In this document: positions 32,224 through 41,786 of the stretch, one piece after another
Numbering within the stretch: position 1 is the first letter of the stretch
Layout: every line of letters starts with the position of its first letter
Source of the DNA: Powellomyces hirtus
Taxonomy: Eukaryota > Chytridiomycota > Chytridiomycetes > Spizellomycetales > Powellomycetaceae
Assembly (NCBI GenBank): GCA_025526995.1
Contig: JAHLKG010000009.1
Span: 620,001 to 684,000, forward strand
DNA: 64,000 bases
Direction: 5' to 3'
Translations under genes and position numbers: made by a program
The notes under the pieces: model-generated
The model's input: the letters and a program-made list of their open reading frames with translations, nothing else
Told to the model about the DNA's origin: nothing
Databases searched by the model: none

Positions 32224-33867
32224 ATGCGCTCGAAGATATGCCCTATCGCTTTATCTGTTCGAAGTAGACCCGGCTGTAATGGGGCGTGGACCAAACGCAC
32301 ACCCAGGGCGTCTCTGGAATCAAGATTGACAATCTACCCTAAAACCGGCGTTACTCACCGAACTCGACAGTTTTCGACCATGGTAGCTGAGGAACTACAG
32401 ACGAACCACCAACCATTTGTTTTTGGCGTCAATTGCCAGTTCGTGGATGAGCCGCTTGAGCAAACTGTTCGGGAACAGTGTTCAGAAATTTTTCAAGCCA
32501 TAGAATGGCATAGCCGCCTTATTCGGGAGGACCGCGAGGCACCAAAGGATCGCTCCGTCGTTTTTCGGATTAACCTTGTTGGGAACGACTCATTCGAAGA
32601 TCCCTGGACGCTTTACACCTATCTGGCACATGACCCTGAAAGTCTCCCGCTTTGCCGCCCCGCCATATTCACAGCCATGTTCAAATATGTTCTGTTGGCG
32701 GTCACCTCTCCGCAAACCTGTTTGGACTGCTGTTCTAAGCTCATTGCAGACATGTGCCAAGCTGGATTCACACCGTCAGAGGAGGACTGGGAACTGGTTG
32801 CAAAGGCATATCAACAGTGGGGCAAGCTTTCGGATCTCCCGTTTATCCTTGAAGAGATCAGGCGACTAACAACAATGGAAGTCGCCTTCACATCCTTGGT
32901 AGACCAACCGTCAGAGAGAAGACAAGCTGGTGAACGAGATTGCTTGACTCGTTTACGCTCATGCCTTCACCGAGTGTTCTTAGCCGAGTACACCCAGCAA
33001 GGCCATCTGTTCGCGGTGAAGGCATTGGCTAGGAACATGCGAATTCACTGCGTTCCGGATGTGATGATGTTTCAAAGCATTATCGATGCGTTTGTAAAGT
33101 TGAAGGATTCGGACGCCGCTTATAGGAACTACGTTGATATGCTAAGCCAGCGGATATTCCCCAACCGAGCAGTCTACAAAATGATCTTACACGGGCTCAG
33201 CTTGCGTACTCAACTATTGCTAGACAGAAAACCCTACAACACGATGGTCCTTGCGGACTTCATCCTGTCTCAAGCCATGCGACAGTTTGCCGATACGGGG
33301 TTATTTGCCGCCACCTTTCAGGTCTACGCGAGGCACAATCAGTTAGACAAGGCCGAACAATTACTGGAGTTGATGCGAGACATTGGATTGCGCGCCGACA
33401 AAAAGATTTTTCTTTCGTTATTCTATCTGAACCTGAAACGGAATAAGCTTCACCAAGCACGGAGGATCCTCGACACGCTGGTCCGCGATGTTAGCCGTTT
33501 ACCCGACCCCTCAGACCCCTTACATCACCGATTCGTTCTTCATTCTTACATCCGCTGTGGCTACAGGTGGGAAGCACTGCAGCATTTCTGGCTGACAGAA
33601 CGCAAACGCGTTAGGCTAGATCAATTTACGTACTCTATGCTGATTGCTCGTTTTGCTCGATGGCGACCCCGGAGAGCACTGGAGGTCTATGAGAGAATGA
33701 TTACGGAAGGGGTAGAAGTGAACTCTCGCATCTCCGACTTAATGCACGAAGTTTTAACGGAACTGAATATGGAGGAAAAAGCAGCAGAGCTTAAGCGGAA
33801 TTCCGAAAGGCTGAAGGCTGCAAATGTGCCTTGGATTGTCAACTGCTATCGGCTCATGTTAGAATAA
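32224..33867 (+). CDS. PPR-like protein, probably mitochondrial
   Basis: Intronless. The frame is open back to a GTG at 32128, but the first ATG is at 32224, giving 547 residues. The start is followed by a basic, Arg/Ser-rich stretch (MRSKICPIALSVRSRPG) compatible with a mitochondrial presequence. The body is alpha-helical repeats with PPR character, most clearly from about residue 250 onward: VMMFQSIIDAFVKLKDSDAA, AVYKMILHGLSL, FAATFQVYARHNQLDKAEQL, KKIFLSLFYLNLKRNKL and FTYSMLIARFARW. Repeats are degenerate compared with the PPR protein at 919-4320. An RNA-binding organellar role is the family expectation; the target is unknown. Confidence 0.75.
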   Translation: MRSKICPIALSVRSRPGCNGAWTKRTPRASLESRLTIYPKTGVTHRTRQFSTMVAEELQTNHQPFVFGVNCQFVDEPLEQTVREQCSEIFQAIEWHSRLIREDREAPKDRSVVFRINLVGNDSFEDPWTLYTYLAHDPESLPLCRPAIFTAMFKYVLLAVTSPQTCLDCCSKLIADMCQAGFTPSEEDWELVAKAYQQWGKLSDLPFILEEIRRLTTMEVAFTSLVDQPSERRQAGERDCLTRLRSCLHRVFLAEYTQQGHLFAVKALARNMRIHCVPDVMMFQSIIDAFVKLKDSDAAYRNYVDMLSQRIFPNRAVYKMILHGLSLRTQLLLDRKPYNTMVLADFILSQAMRQFADTGLFAATFQVYARHNQLDKAEQLLELMRDIGLRADKKIFLSLFYLNLKRNKLHQARRILDTLVRDVSRLPDPSDPLHHRFVLHSYIRCGYRWEALQHFWLTERKRVRLDQFTYSMLIARFARWRPRRALEVYERMITEGVEVNSRISDLMHEVLTELNMEEKAAELKRNSERLKAANVPWIVNCYRLMLE

Positions 33868-33992
33868 CCTCAGCCTAGGCCGTCGCACTGGTTGCCACTA
33901 TGGATATTCCCCTCATGAAAGTATTATAGCCGGGTTCAAATCGTAAGTACATGCATATATAGTCTACACTTTTTCTTGTGCTCATATGTATG

Positions 33993-34996
33993 TTAGGGCA
34001 AATTGGTCATAACGTGGTCGAATAGTTCCGTCACATTCATTCCTGTCTTCGAAGATACGGCGCGGAACTCAACGCTCCACTCCTTTGCCTGTAAAGTCGG
34101 GTTGAACATGGATGAGGAGGGAGAAACAGGCCACCGCAGCAAACTCCCAATATACCCCGCGTACTCATCCGCTCGCACACTGGTGAGACAGCGAACATAC
34201 CTGTTTCAAAGCATCCTGTACTGGCACCTTGATGCTATCTGCGTCGTCAGACTTCAAGAACGCCATGTATCAGTGGAATACTGCATGTCCGGCCTTATTC
34301 TGCGTCACATACCTTAGTACCGACGATGATGGCCAAGGCGTCCGGAGAATTCCTGAGTACATAGCATGTCAGACAGAGTACATGATGGTCGTTCCCATGC
34401 TATGAATACCTCTTGAATTCATTATACCAAAACGGCAGCTCTTGAAACGATTGTGTGCTCAACATATCAAAACATAGAATCACTGCCTGCAAATAACGAT
34501 TGTGAGGAATCAAACATGAAATGCACCATAATCGACCTTCCAAATATGTCTTGGATTCTCCACTTACACTCGCTCCGACGAAAAACTGTTCTAGCAAAGC
34601 CCTATAGCGCTCGTGCCCACCACAGCACCATATTTTGAGTGAAGATTTGTTTCTGCAAAGAAGGATGGTCAGCAAAGGTCGTCGCAGCATTAAATCACCA
34701 AATAAATGTTCGTCAAAACATACTTCTCACTCGTTGTTTTAACGCATAGATCTGCACCGAAAGTTTGAAGATATTGATTTGTGTATGTGTTCGTCAAAGC
34801 CCTTACAACACATCAAAGCTTCTCTTTAGTTACGCGCTCGGTCACTCACAAAAGACCGCAGTAATGACAGGACTGAGTTTTTGATTCATTACCTTTGGAC
34901 CAAGGCTGACTTTCCAGAAGACGCCGAACCAACTACGACCACCTTCTTTGCTTCAAGAGCGCTGGTGTTGGCTGGTGCTTCTGTTGTCGCGACCAT
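33993..34996 (-). CDS. Atypical Rab-like small GTPase (IFT27/RABL-like)
   Basis: 176 residues from seven exons: 34893-34996, 34724-34801, 34568-34652, 34410-34486, 34313-34352, 34201-34251 and 33993-34088. The P-loop is VVVVGSASSGKSALVQR. The next strand, YLQTFGADLCVKTTSE, recalls IFT27/RABL4. The G3 motif is IWCCGGHERYR in place of the usual WDTAGQE: the magnesium-site Asp is Cys and the catalytic Gln is His. G4 reads IIVGTKSDDAD rather than NKxD, and G5 is AVSSKTG. No C-terminal prenylation cysteines are present; the protein ends VMTNLP. These traits fit ciliary Rab-like GTPases better than vesicle Rabs, but assignment to IFT27 rather than IFT22 or another RABL is inference. Confidence 0.82.
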
Positions 34997-35488
34997 GCTT
35001 ACTGCTTTTGACAGAGCACTGAAACGTTTCACAACCCTTTGGACTTCGACCACACGCGTTCAGACGCGTCGGCATTGCGCAGTCATTAGCCTGCCCAATA
35101 ATGCTGGACCCCTTGCCAGTATTATCTTTGACTCAATCTTACGTAGCGGTTTTTCAATTTCAAATATGGTGGACCATAATGGGGGATTGGCTCAGTGGTC
35201 ACTGACATACACGCTTTCGCGTGTGATGGATGTGTGTTACGAGGCGTCGTTTCTCAGACCTCTGCGCAAAATAAATTTTAACCAGATTTGCCACCATGAT
35301 AGTGCGACTGCGTCATAGAATCATCGAGATTTTCGATAATTGGGGTCGTAAGAATCATCAGCTGTCAGTTCAAATGAACTGTCAAATGGCGGCCACCGTG
35401 ACGCCACCCACGTGACGGGCCAAGCGACTTGTTCCCACTTGAAAACGGTCTCACTGAAGGTAAACAATCCTCATTCTGCACAACAACG
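34997..35488. other. Divergent intergenic region, Rab-like GTPase / orphan gene
   Basis: 492 bp between divergent starts, with CACGTGAC at 35409-35416, 73 bp before the plus-strand gene. An open frame at 34881-35318 overlaps the GTPase exon and shows no homology. Confidence 0.45.
35409..35416. promoter_or_regulatory. E-box-like CACGTGAC upstream of the orphan gene
   Basis: Third exact copy of CACGTGAC within 110 bp of a start codon in this window; lies 73 bp before the ATG at 35489. Confidence 0.35.
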
Positions 35489-36238
35489 ATGGCGGTAACG
35501 CTCAACAACTCTTCTCTGCTGATTGCCGCTACGGCGGCAGTCGGTGCAACTCTTGCTCTTCTCCTGGTGGGACCTCCAACAACTCACCGCAAGAAGCTTG
35601 TCCGTAAGATACAACCGCCTGCCGAGCCGGCAAGCCCGCAAATGCCAGCGCCACAGCTCTCCGCTTCGTGGTCGTTCGTCGACCAGTCCAACACCCAACT
35701 CCAAACCTTTGCAACCCTCTTCCGTGCCAGAGATCACGCCGAATCAATCTACTCTGCCCTCTCCGACCCAGAATCATACTATCCCACAACGCGCCAGTCC
35801 GAGTTCGGCGTTGAAATTCTCGACCGAGAGTCAGGTCTTATTCGATTTATCCGCTATCGCCGATCTCGCTCTTCTCAAGGGGATCGCGTCGTTGTTGAGC
35901 GTCGTCTGGGTGAAGACCACTCTGGTGGTGACTTTGACTCTACGGGCAGCTGGTTCATAGACGATACCTTCTGCGTCTTCAATACGACTGTCACGATAAG
36001 ACACACTCTCCGCGTTGTGGAGGAAGAGCAACCAAAGGAAGATGAATCGGCTATTGCGGCTGTTGGAGTTGCTGTCAACCCAAGTACCTCACTGGAAATC
36101 GAGGTTTGCACACGAGGACCTGCCGGCACGGCATTTATGCTTGCACACAAGTACGCGGAGCGAATGGAGACCGCTCTTTCCGCCATCGAGAATACATGGA
36201 GTGGCAAGGATATGTCCAACGAGTTGGGCCCAATGTAA
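35489..36238 (+). CDS. Orphan membrane-anchored protein
   Basis: Single-exon protein of 249 residues, not recognised. The frame extends 20 codons upstream, but the ATG at 35489 gives a clean hydrophobic N-terminus (SLLIAATAAVGATLALLLVG) that could be a signal anchor. A Pro-rich linker follows, then a mixed alpha/beta domain of about 170 residues including YPTTRQSEFGVEILDRESGL, SGLIRFIRYRRSRSSQGDRV, GSWFIDDTFCVFNTTVTIRH and TSLEIEVCTRGPAGTAFMLA. Alternating strands followed by a C-terminal helix (HKYAERMETALSAIENTW) suggest a START- or SRPBCC-like lipid-binding fold, but that is a guess. Coding bias and the promoter element support a real gene. Confidence 0.7.
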   Translation: MAVTLNNSSLLIAATAAVGATLALLLVGPPTTHRKKLVRKIQPPAEPASPQMPAPQLSASWSFVDQSNTQLQTFATLFRARDHAESIYSALSDPESYYPTTRQSEFGVEILDRESGLIRFIRYRRSRSSQGDRVVVERRLGEDHSGGDFDSTGSWFIDDTFCVFNTTVTIRHTLRVVEEEQPKEDESAIAAVGVAVNPSTSLEIEVCTRGPAGTAFMLAHKYAERMETALSAIENTWSGKDMSNELGPM

Positions 36239-36548
36239 ACTTGAAAGCTATTACATCACTACGACATGTCACATTCCGTCGCACAAACCAACGACACACT
36301 CTCTCCTACAGTTACTAGTTTACCGCATCACCTACGCATGTCTGCTTACGGGCTATAAACGTTGCTATAAGCTTCCCCACGTGCGCACGCGTGCGAAGAA
36401 TATACCTCTTACGCAATAGAGTTGGTTGATATTTACAAAGGAATACGCAGCGTTGGGACCTAATAGTCTATTGCCCACCCGTTCCTACAAATTCAGGAGA
36501 CGACTTTGAGTTCCATGCAATACGCGATCAGGACGGAATGAGGAGAAC
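36239..36548. other. Convergent intergenic region
   Basis: 310 bp between the stops of the orphan gene and CHIP. Nothing recognised. Confidence 0.5.
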
Positions 36549-37825
36549 TTACGCGGCCAAAAAATCTGCGATTGTGTCTGTACAACTGTGAGCAAACTTC
36601 AAACATCAACGCAATGTGAAACCCCGAAGAGGAACAATACCTCTCAAAGCCAGGTTGGGGATCAGATCGGATTCAGTCATGGGTTGCCTGCTCAAAGGAT
36701 CGAAGCGACCAATCTTCCTCAGGTGTGAAATGATCTCGGATCGATCATATGTGATTCCACTAGGCGTCACAACAGGATCGCTCATCAATTCGAATGATAT
36801 CTACGTACCATGAGAAAATGAGCAAACTGTCCAAATAGGCCAACTGTTGAAATCATACCTTTCCAATGAAGTGATCTGGAATTTCTCGTCGCTGGGGATC
36901 TTTCAGTAACAGTTGCCAGCACCTATGTCAAACCGGCAAAGACAAACCTTGCCAAGATCGTCCGCTCTTGTAAACAGGCCCGTGATTTCCGAAAGCCGAT
37001 TGTCCTGTCATGTGGTCAGAGCGATCTGCCCCGTGTATGTCATACTTGGTCGTAAACTTACGAACTGTGCATTTGTGTCCTCGATATCTTGCAAGTTGTC
37101 CGGATGGAGCTGACTCGTTTGCCTGAGACACAATAAGTTTAAATGTGCCGCTCGTAAGGTCGAGCGTTGTGTCCCCACCTTTGTCGATCTCGCTCTACCA
37201 GTGCCGTGAGATACTGATGTAGTTCGGAGTCATTCTTCCGACGACGAGCATCCATTATTTCCCATTTCTTCTTCTTGGCTTCACGAAGCTTTTGCCCGAT
37301 TTCTTCCACAGATAAGACTTGCTGTTCTATGGCCAGACTGTGCGCTGCACTTGAGTCGTAAGCATCACAGTATCAACAATAGTGGCATGAGACTGGTCAC
37401 CAAACCTTTGCGTAAGGCGTTGATGGCTGCATCCAGACGGTTATTGTCGAGTAGTAGCGCCTGTCCCATCTTCTTCCACCAAAAGAAGGTGCTCAGTCCC
37501 CGAGTCTTTCCGTGGGATCTCGTCGTCCCTTACCAGGTAATGGCCCTTGGCTGTCAAAGACGCTGTTAGACTCAGAATGGCGATAGCACCTCAAGGCACA
37601 GTACGCACCCAGGGTGCTGTCCAAATCGATGGCTTTCTCAGCATCTGCTATCGCACGATCGTGCTGACCCATCCGAATAAAGCAAAGCGCTCTATTGGTG
37701 TAGTAGGCTGGGACACTAGGGTTTCGAACAATTGCAATCCCATACTCGCGGATTGCGTCGTCATAGAGTTGCTGCATAAAAAAGACATTTCCCCGCAGCT
37801 TGTGGTCATCAGCAGAGGCCGCCAT
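36549..37825 (-). CDS. STUB1: CHIP/STUB1-type TPR and U-box ubiquitin ligase
   Basis: Co-chaperone ubiquitin ligase that binds Hsp70/Hsp90 tails through TPRs and ubiquitinates clients through a U-box. Exons 37609-37825, 37534-37550, 37406-37469, 37179-37344, 37062-37122, 36976-37004, 36859-36922, 36641-36800 and 36549-36577 give 268 residues (human 303). TPRs: [61 protein letters not shown] charged coiled coil ([19 protein letters not shown]) follows. The U-box reads [20 protein letters not shown], then [20 protein letters not shown] and [15 protein letters not shown] at the end. The junction near 36922-36976 has an alternative reading that would give FTRADDLGK, but only the chosen one keeps frame into the U-box. 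Confidence 0.9.
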
Positions 37826-37921
37826 TCCAGGTCCGACGACCCGATTTGTATTAGTTTGTAAGGATACGAATCGTGCAGAGTTGACAGTGAACTTGTGAAA
37901 CGGATAGCCGTTGACAGGTAG

Positions 37922-39757
37922 ATGGCATTGGTCATCACTCGATTGACAGGCTTTGTCAGCTACAGTAGGCCGCGCTGGCAATTTCTGAGCCCAACGCGTG
38001 TGCTTCAGGAAATCATGTTACGCTCACGCACACCGGGACTAAATTCGCACATACAAGAGCGCTACGTATTCAAATACATTCGCCTGAAATGTACCGATCT
38101 GCAAAGGACTGTCGAGTTCTATCAAAACCTCGGCATGTCGGTCGATTACGAGGCAGACCAGATGGCATTCTTGCCGCCGCCGACAGAGAAGGAGAGAGAA
38201 AAGGAGAAAGACAAAGACAGGGATAAGAGGGAGATTCAGGAAATGCTTGCTGAGAAGGAAGGAAAGGAAAGGGTTCTTTGCATGTCCTATCGTCCGATCG
38301 GGAAGGAAGTTGCGACGCATAATGTGCAGTTACTGCTCGAACAAGATTCATCGGCCGAAGCCTTGCCGGACCCTTTGTACGCTGCTGGCGCAGGGGAGTT
38401 CCGGGAATCACAGTTATCAAGGGACCCAGCCGTTGGAGGGCGGGTTCCGCATAACTTTGAGTACTTGGTCGTGTACGTCCATTTCGTGCAACGGTTAGCG
38501 AAACGATTGCAAGGCAAAGGGTTCGACCTGGTGTTGGAACCGCAGAATATAGCGGAGGTAAAGATGTGCATCATGAAGGATCCAAATGGAGTCGAGATTC
38601 GACTGATGGAGCTTACGGATAGTCAGCTGAATGTTCCCTCAACAAAGAAACAGTGGTATGCCAGATTAGGCTACTATGTGCTTCCGACTGGTTCAGCAGA
38701 TGTTGCAGTCCGTTGGTATGAGACCATACTAGCGACCACTCGAACGCGCACAGCACAAGGGCAGCGTATTACGACGCTTGATCTTGCGGGTGGGCGTACG
38801 CCACGGACTCGGGGCACTGATGGAATGGACTCCAAAGTGGGCACACCGTCTGGCGACTCATCGCTGTCGCGCAAAAAGCCTGGGACCGCCGCGTCAGTTC
38901 GACAAGCAATTACTCAAGGACAGGGGTTCCGATTGGTGGACACTGAGGATTTCATTGTGGGGCTTTCCCGCTCTCTGTATTACTGGCTTGGCAACGACTT
39001 GCGATCAGCGTGCTGCTCCATTTGTTTCACAGAGCATGCTGATTTCGGGTCAAAGCGAGATACGGGTTCATACGTGCGCAAACAAAGCAAGCTACTTGGT
39101 TTTGGATTCGAGGTGCCGAACCTAGACGCGGCGATCAACCAATTGCGTTATGAATTCAAGGAAGATTTGGATTGGGGACGAGATCGCTATCGCATCCAGG
39201 GAGTGGGCACGGTGGCCAAACTTTATGACAAAATGAACAAAGTCTGGATCGAACTATTTGCGCAGAAAGGAGCTGAGCGAGAGTTGATGGTTCGAGAAGA
39301 CGCCGAGGGACCTTCAGACCCAGCGCAGGCCGCGGTCGCTAATCAGAAAAAGATAGAGTACGCCATTGACTTTAACCATCTGAAAGGTCATGCGCGAATC
39401 CTGTCTGCCGGCGCAGTCAATCGCGTACGCAAGGCGGAGGATATCAACATCACACTATCGGAGAGAGCAGCGATGTTAGCGAAAGAAGCTGCTGTTCCTG
39501 CTTCCCCAGAGCGTGCCCGGGCCGATTCTATCTCGTCGGAGACGAGTGAATTGTCCGTCAGTTCATCACAAGCGTCGCTGCATATGGTGGGAAGGAGCAT
39601 TGATGATGTCAGGCCACAGCCACCTGGAAGCCAGAGCGGCGGAAAAGCAACGGGAGGCAATTTGAGGAACACCAAAGCTGTGCGTGAGGCCCGGGCAGCG
39701 AGAGAGCAACGGTACGCTTTCATCAGTAAGCCAAAAAGCGGTTCAGCCATGTGGTAA
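37922..39757 (+). CDS. VOC/glyoxalase-fold protein with charged insert
   Basis: Intronless, 611 residues from the ATG at 37922; an in-frame ATG at 38015 (580 residues) is a reasonable alternative since homology starts just after it. Its start is only 96 bp from the divergent CHIP start. The first VOC module is FKYIRLKCTDLQRTVEFYQN then LGMSVDYE, interrupted by a Lys/Glu/Asp run (about 38187-38260), and completed by EYLVVYVHFVQRLAKRLQGK and IMKDPNGVEIRLMEL. A second module shows WYARLGYYVLPTGSADVAVR and VPNLDAAINQLRYEF ... VAKLYDKMNKVWIELFAQKG. The Ser-rich tail is disordered. VOC folds include glyoxalase I and dioxygenases; the metal ligands are incomplete, so catalysis is uncertain. Confidence 0.8.
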   Translation: MALVITRLTGFVSYSRPRWQFLSPTRVLQEIMLRSRTPGLNSHIQERYVFKYIRLKCTDLQRTVEFYQNLGMSVDYEADQMAFLPPPTEKEREKEKDKDRDKREIQEMLAEKEGKERVLCMSYRPIGKEVATHNVQLLLEQDSSAEALPDPLYAAGAGEFRESQLSRDPAVGGRVPHNFEYLVVYVHFVQRLAKRLQGKGFDLVLEPQNIAEVKMCIMKDPNGVEIRLMELTDSQLNVPSTKKQWYARLGYYVLPTGSADVAVRWYETILATTRTRTAQGQRITTLDLAGGRTPRTRGTDGMDSKVGTPSGDSSLSRKKPGTAASVRQAITQGQGFRLVDTEDFIVGLSRSLYYWLGNDLRSACCSICFTEHADFGSKRDTGSYVRKQSKLLGFGFEVPNLDAAINQLRYEFKEDLDWGRDRYRIQGVGTVAKLYDKMNKVWIELFAQKGAERELMVREDAEGPSDPAQAAVANQKKIEYAIDFNHLKGHARILSAGAVNRVRKAEDINITLSERAAMLAKEAAVPASPERARADSISSETSELSVSSSQASLHMVGRSIDDVRPQPPGSQSGGKATGGNLRNTKAVREARAAREQRYAFISKPKSGSAMW

Positions 39758-39905
39758 CAGAACCACATGGACAATAATGGTGCCTGATGTCTTTTTGATG
39801 GAAAGCTTGCCATTTCAAAGCATTACAAAGCATCTTCGCAACCAAAACCATATATATAACCAAATACAAAGAGACTATTAACAAGCAGGTACAATAGTAT
39901 GGCTG

Positions 39906-41437
39906 TCATGGTTTGGCGCCTGACTCTGCGGTGGGGGATTGATCGTTTTCATTTTCGAGTAGAGATATCTTTCTCACCAACAGACATTCTCCACCCGCTT
40001 CCATGTCGATATTGTATTGGTAAAACCATCCTTCCGCGGTGACGACAGCAAGGAATGGCGGTGATGAGCTGGTGACAGCACAGATGTTTGGTGACCCTTT
40101 ACTTTCAGCTGGAAGTTTAGCGAAACAGAAATCCCGCGCTGGTTCCCACATCTCGGTGATTTTGTCGGGCAAAAAATATGATCCCACGGAACCAGCTGCG
40201 TTCACAAGCGGGCTTCTACTGAGTCAGAACTGTGAGAATGCGCTACAACCGTGAAGAGATATCCGATACTCACAGTGAGTTGATGACACTGTTTTTCCGA
40301 GAGGCCGATGCGCTACTCCGTCGCCGCTCCAATTGAGCGGCATGCTGTCTCTCAGTCTCGGTCAGCAACTTGAACACGTGAACTGTGTCATTCCCGCTGG
40401 AAACGCTCAGCAATGTGTTTTCGACATTGAAGGAGATCGAGTAAATACGAGAAGAAGTGGTTCCCCTTCGAAACTGGAAAAGCTTATCACCGGTTGGGAC
40501 TGAGAAGACTCGGATAATGGTACCCTGCAAATTCTGCCATTGTCAGTAACCGCTGAGGTTCCACGTGCGAAAGCTCCTAGCCAGGTGTCCAGGCACGCAT
40601 CTTTACCTGGTCGCTGGCGGTTGCTACCATTGTTCCATCATAATTGAAACCAATGCAGCTGAGGGGACTTTTGTGAGCCTGAAGAATGTTAATGGCCTGC
40701 AAGCTTATTGCATCGAACAGCAGAAGCTCTCCAGCAGCGCCTGATGCGTTTGGCGGGTAGGCGATATAGCAGTTATCTGAAGACGGCGAGAGAGCGCACA
40801 GAGCTAACAGTAAAACTCGTTCAGCATGATGTCAAAACTCCAATCAACTATGCATGGAGACTCCGATGTGCATTCTTACCATTTGGGTTCGGACTTGTGT
40901 CTATCGTATGCAGCAGTTTCATATTGCTGATGTCGTAGATGTAGATGTGTTCCTCCAGAACCACCATGAGGCGTTTGCGATTGAGCTTCACCGCCAAGAT
41001 GGCAGTGATAAACGTAAGCTCGCAAACGTTGGACTGTCGCTATACACCATGCCTTGAGTTAGAACGAGTTCATCTGAGTGGACTCGGATCAACAAACCTT
41101 GGTATTTGTGATCTGAAGCCTTCGCGGAGAAAATGCAGGCTGTTCCCCAGCCCCAACCAATGCGACCAGACTTGTACAAAACAGCATCTCCACTATTCCG
41201 ACGCCTCCTTCAGCTGGTGAAGGTACAATTGGTTATTGAGCAGCCGTAAGTGGAATTGTGGTGGCGGGGCCACCGGCATACTTTTGCTGTAACATTTCCC
41301 CATTGGATCGCAATTGTAGATTCGGTAACCATGCCGAGTCCCCACCGATATGCAGCTGGTATGTTGCGAATGAGTCAAGTCTGTCAGTGTAAGCCGGCAT
41401 GCCCACGCATGGGTCATCGTTTCCTACCTGAAGTCAT
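39906..41437 (-). CDS. ATG18: ATG18/WIPI PROPPIN, autophagy phosphoinositide effector
   Basis: Seven-bladed beta-propeller that binds PI3P and PI(3,5)P2 in autophagy and vacuole homeostasis. Exons 41428-41437, 41282-41380, 41098-41213, 40880-41033, 40607-40803, 40274-40524 and 39906-40218 give 379 residues. Diagnostic blocks: [80 protein letters not shown] and [20 protein letters not shown], in which the FRRG lipid-binding motif is followed by [12 protein letters not shown]. The first exon is only 10 nt. Length is close to human WIPI proteins; it could be ATG18 or its HSV2/ATG21 relatives. Confidence 0.93.
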
Positions 41438-41786
41438 GGTTAAAATTTATAAACAGCAACTCGTTGTTAGATTTCCGGCCTATGTTCATGGCTCTGGAGG
41501 CGTCAGTGTTATTTCAGAGCGTCCTTTGTGGATGAGAATAAGAATTGTAATATGGAGCAGTAAATGCGAGTGGAAGGCGAGACCACAGTTGAGGGAGAGC
41601 GAGATGTGTCAAGCGGATGAGTCACAGGACCAGCCTCGCGTCAGTTCGCGTCTGCAGTCTGCGCTTTCAACAATTTGCAAACAAGCATGATGCTGTGGCT
41701 GCAGACAAGCAGATCAGTCAGAAATCACTGCCATGGCCTTCTATTTGGTTTACTAAAGCGGGCTTTGGCTCAGCAGGAAATTCTAT

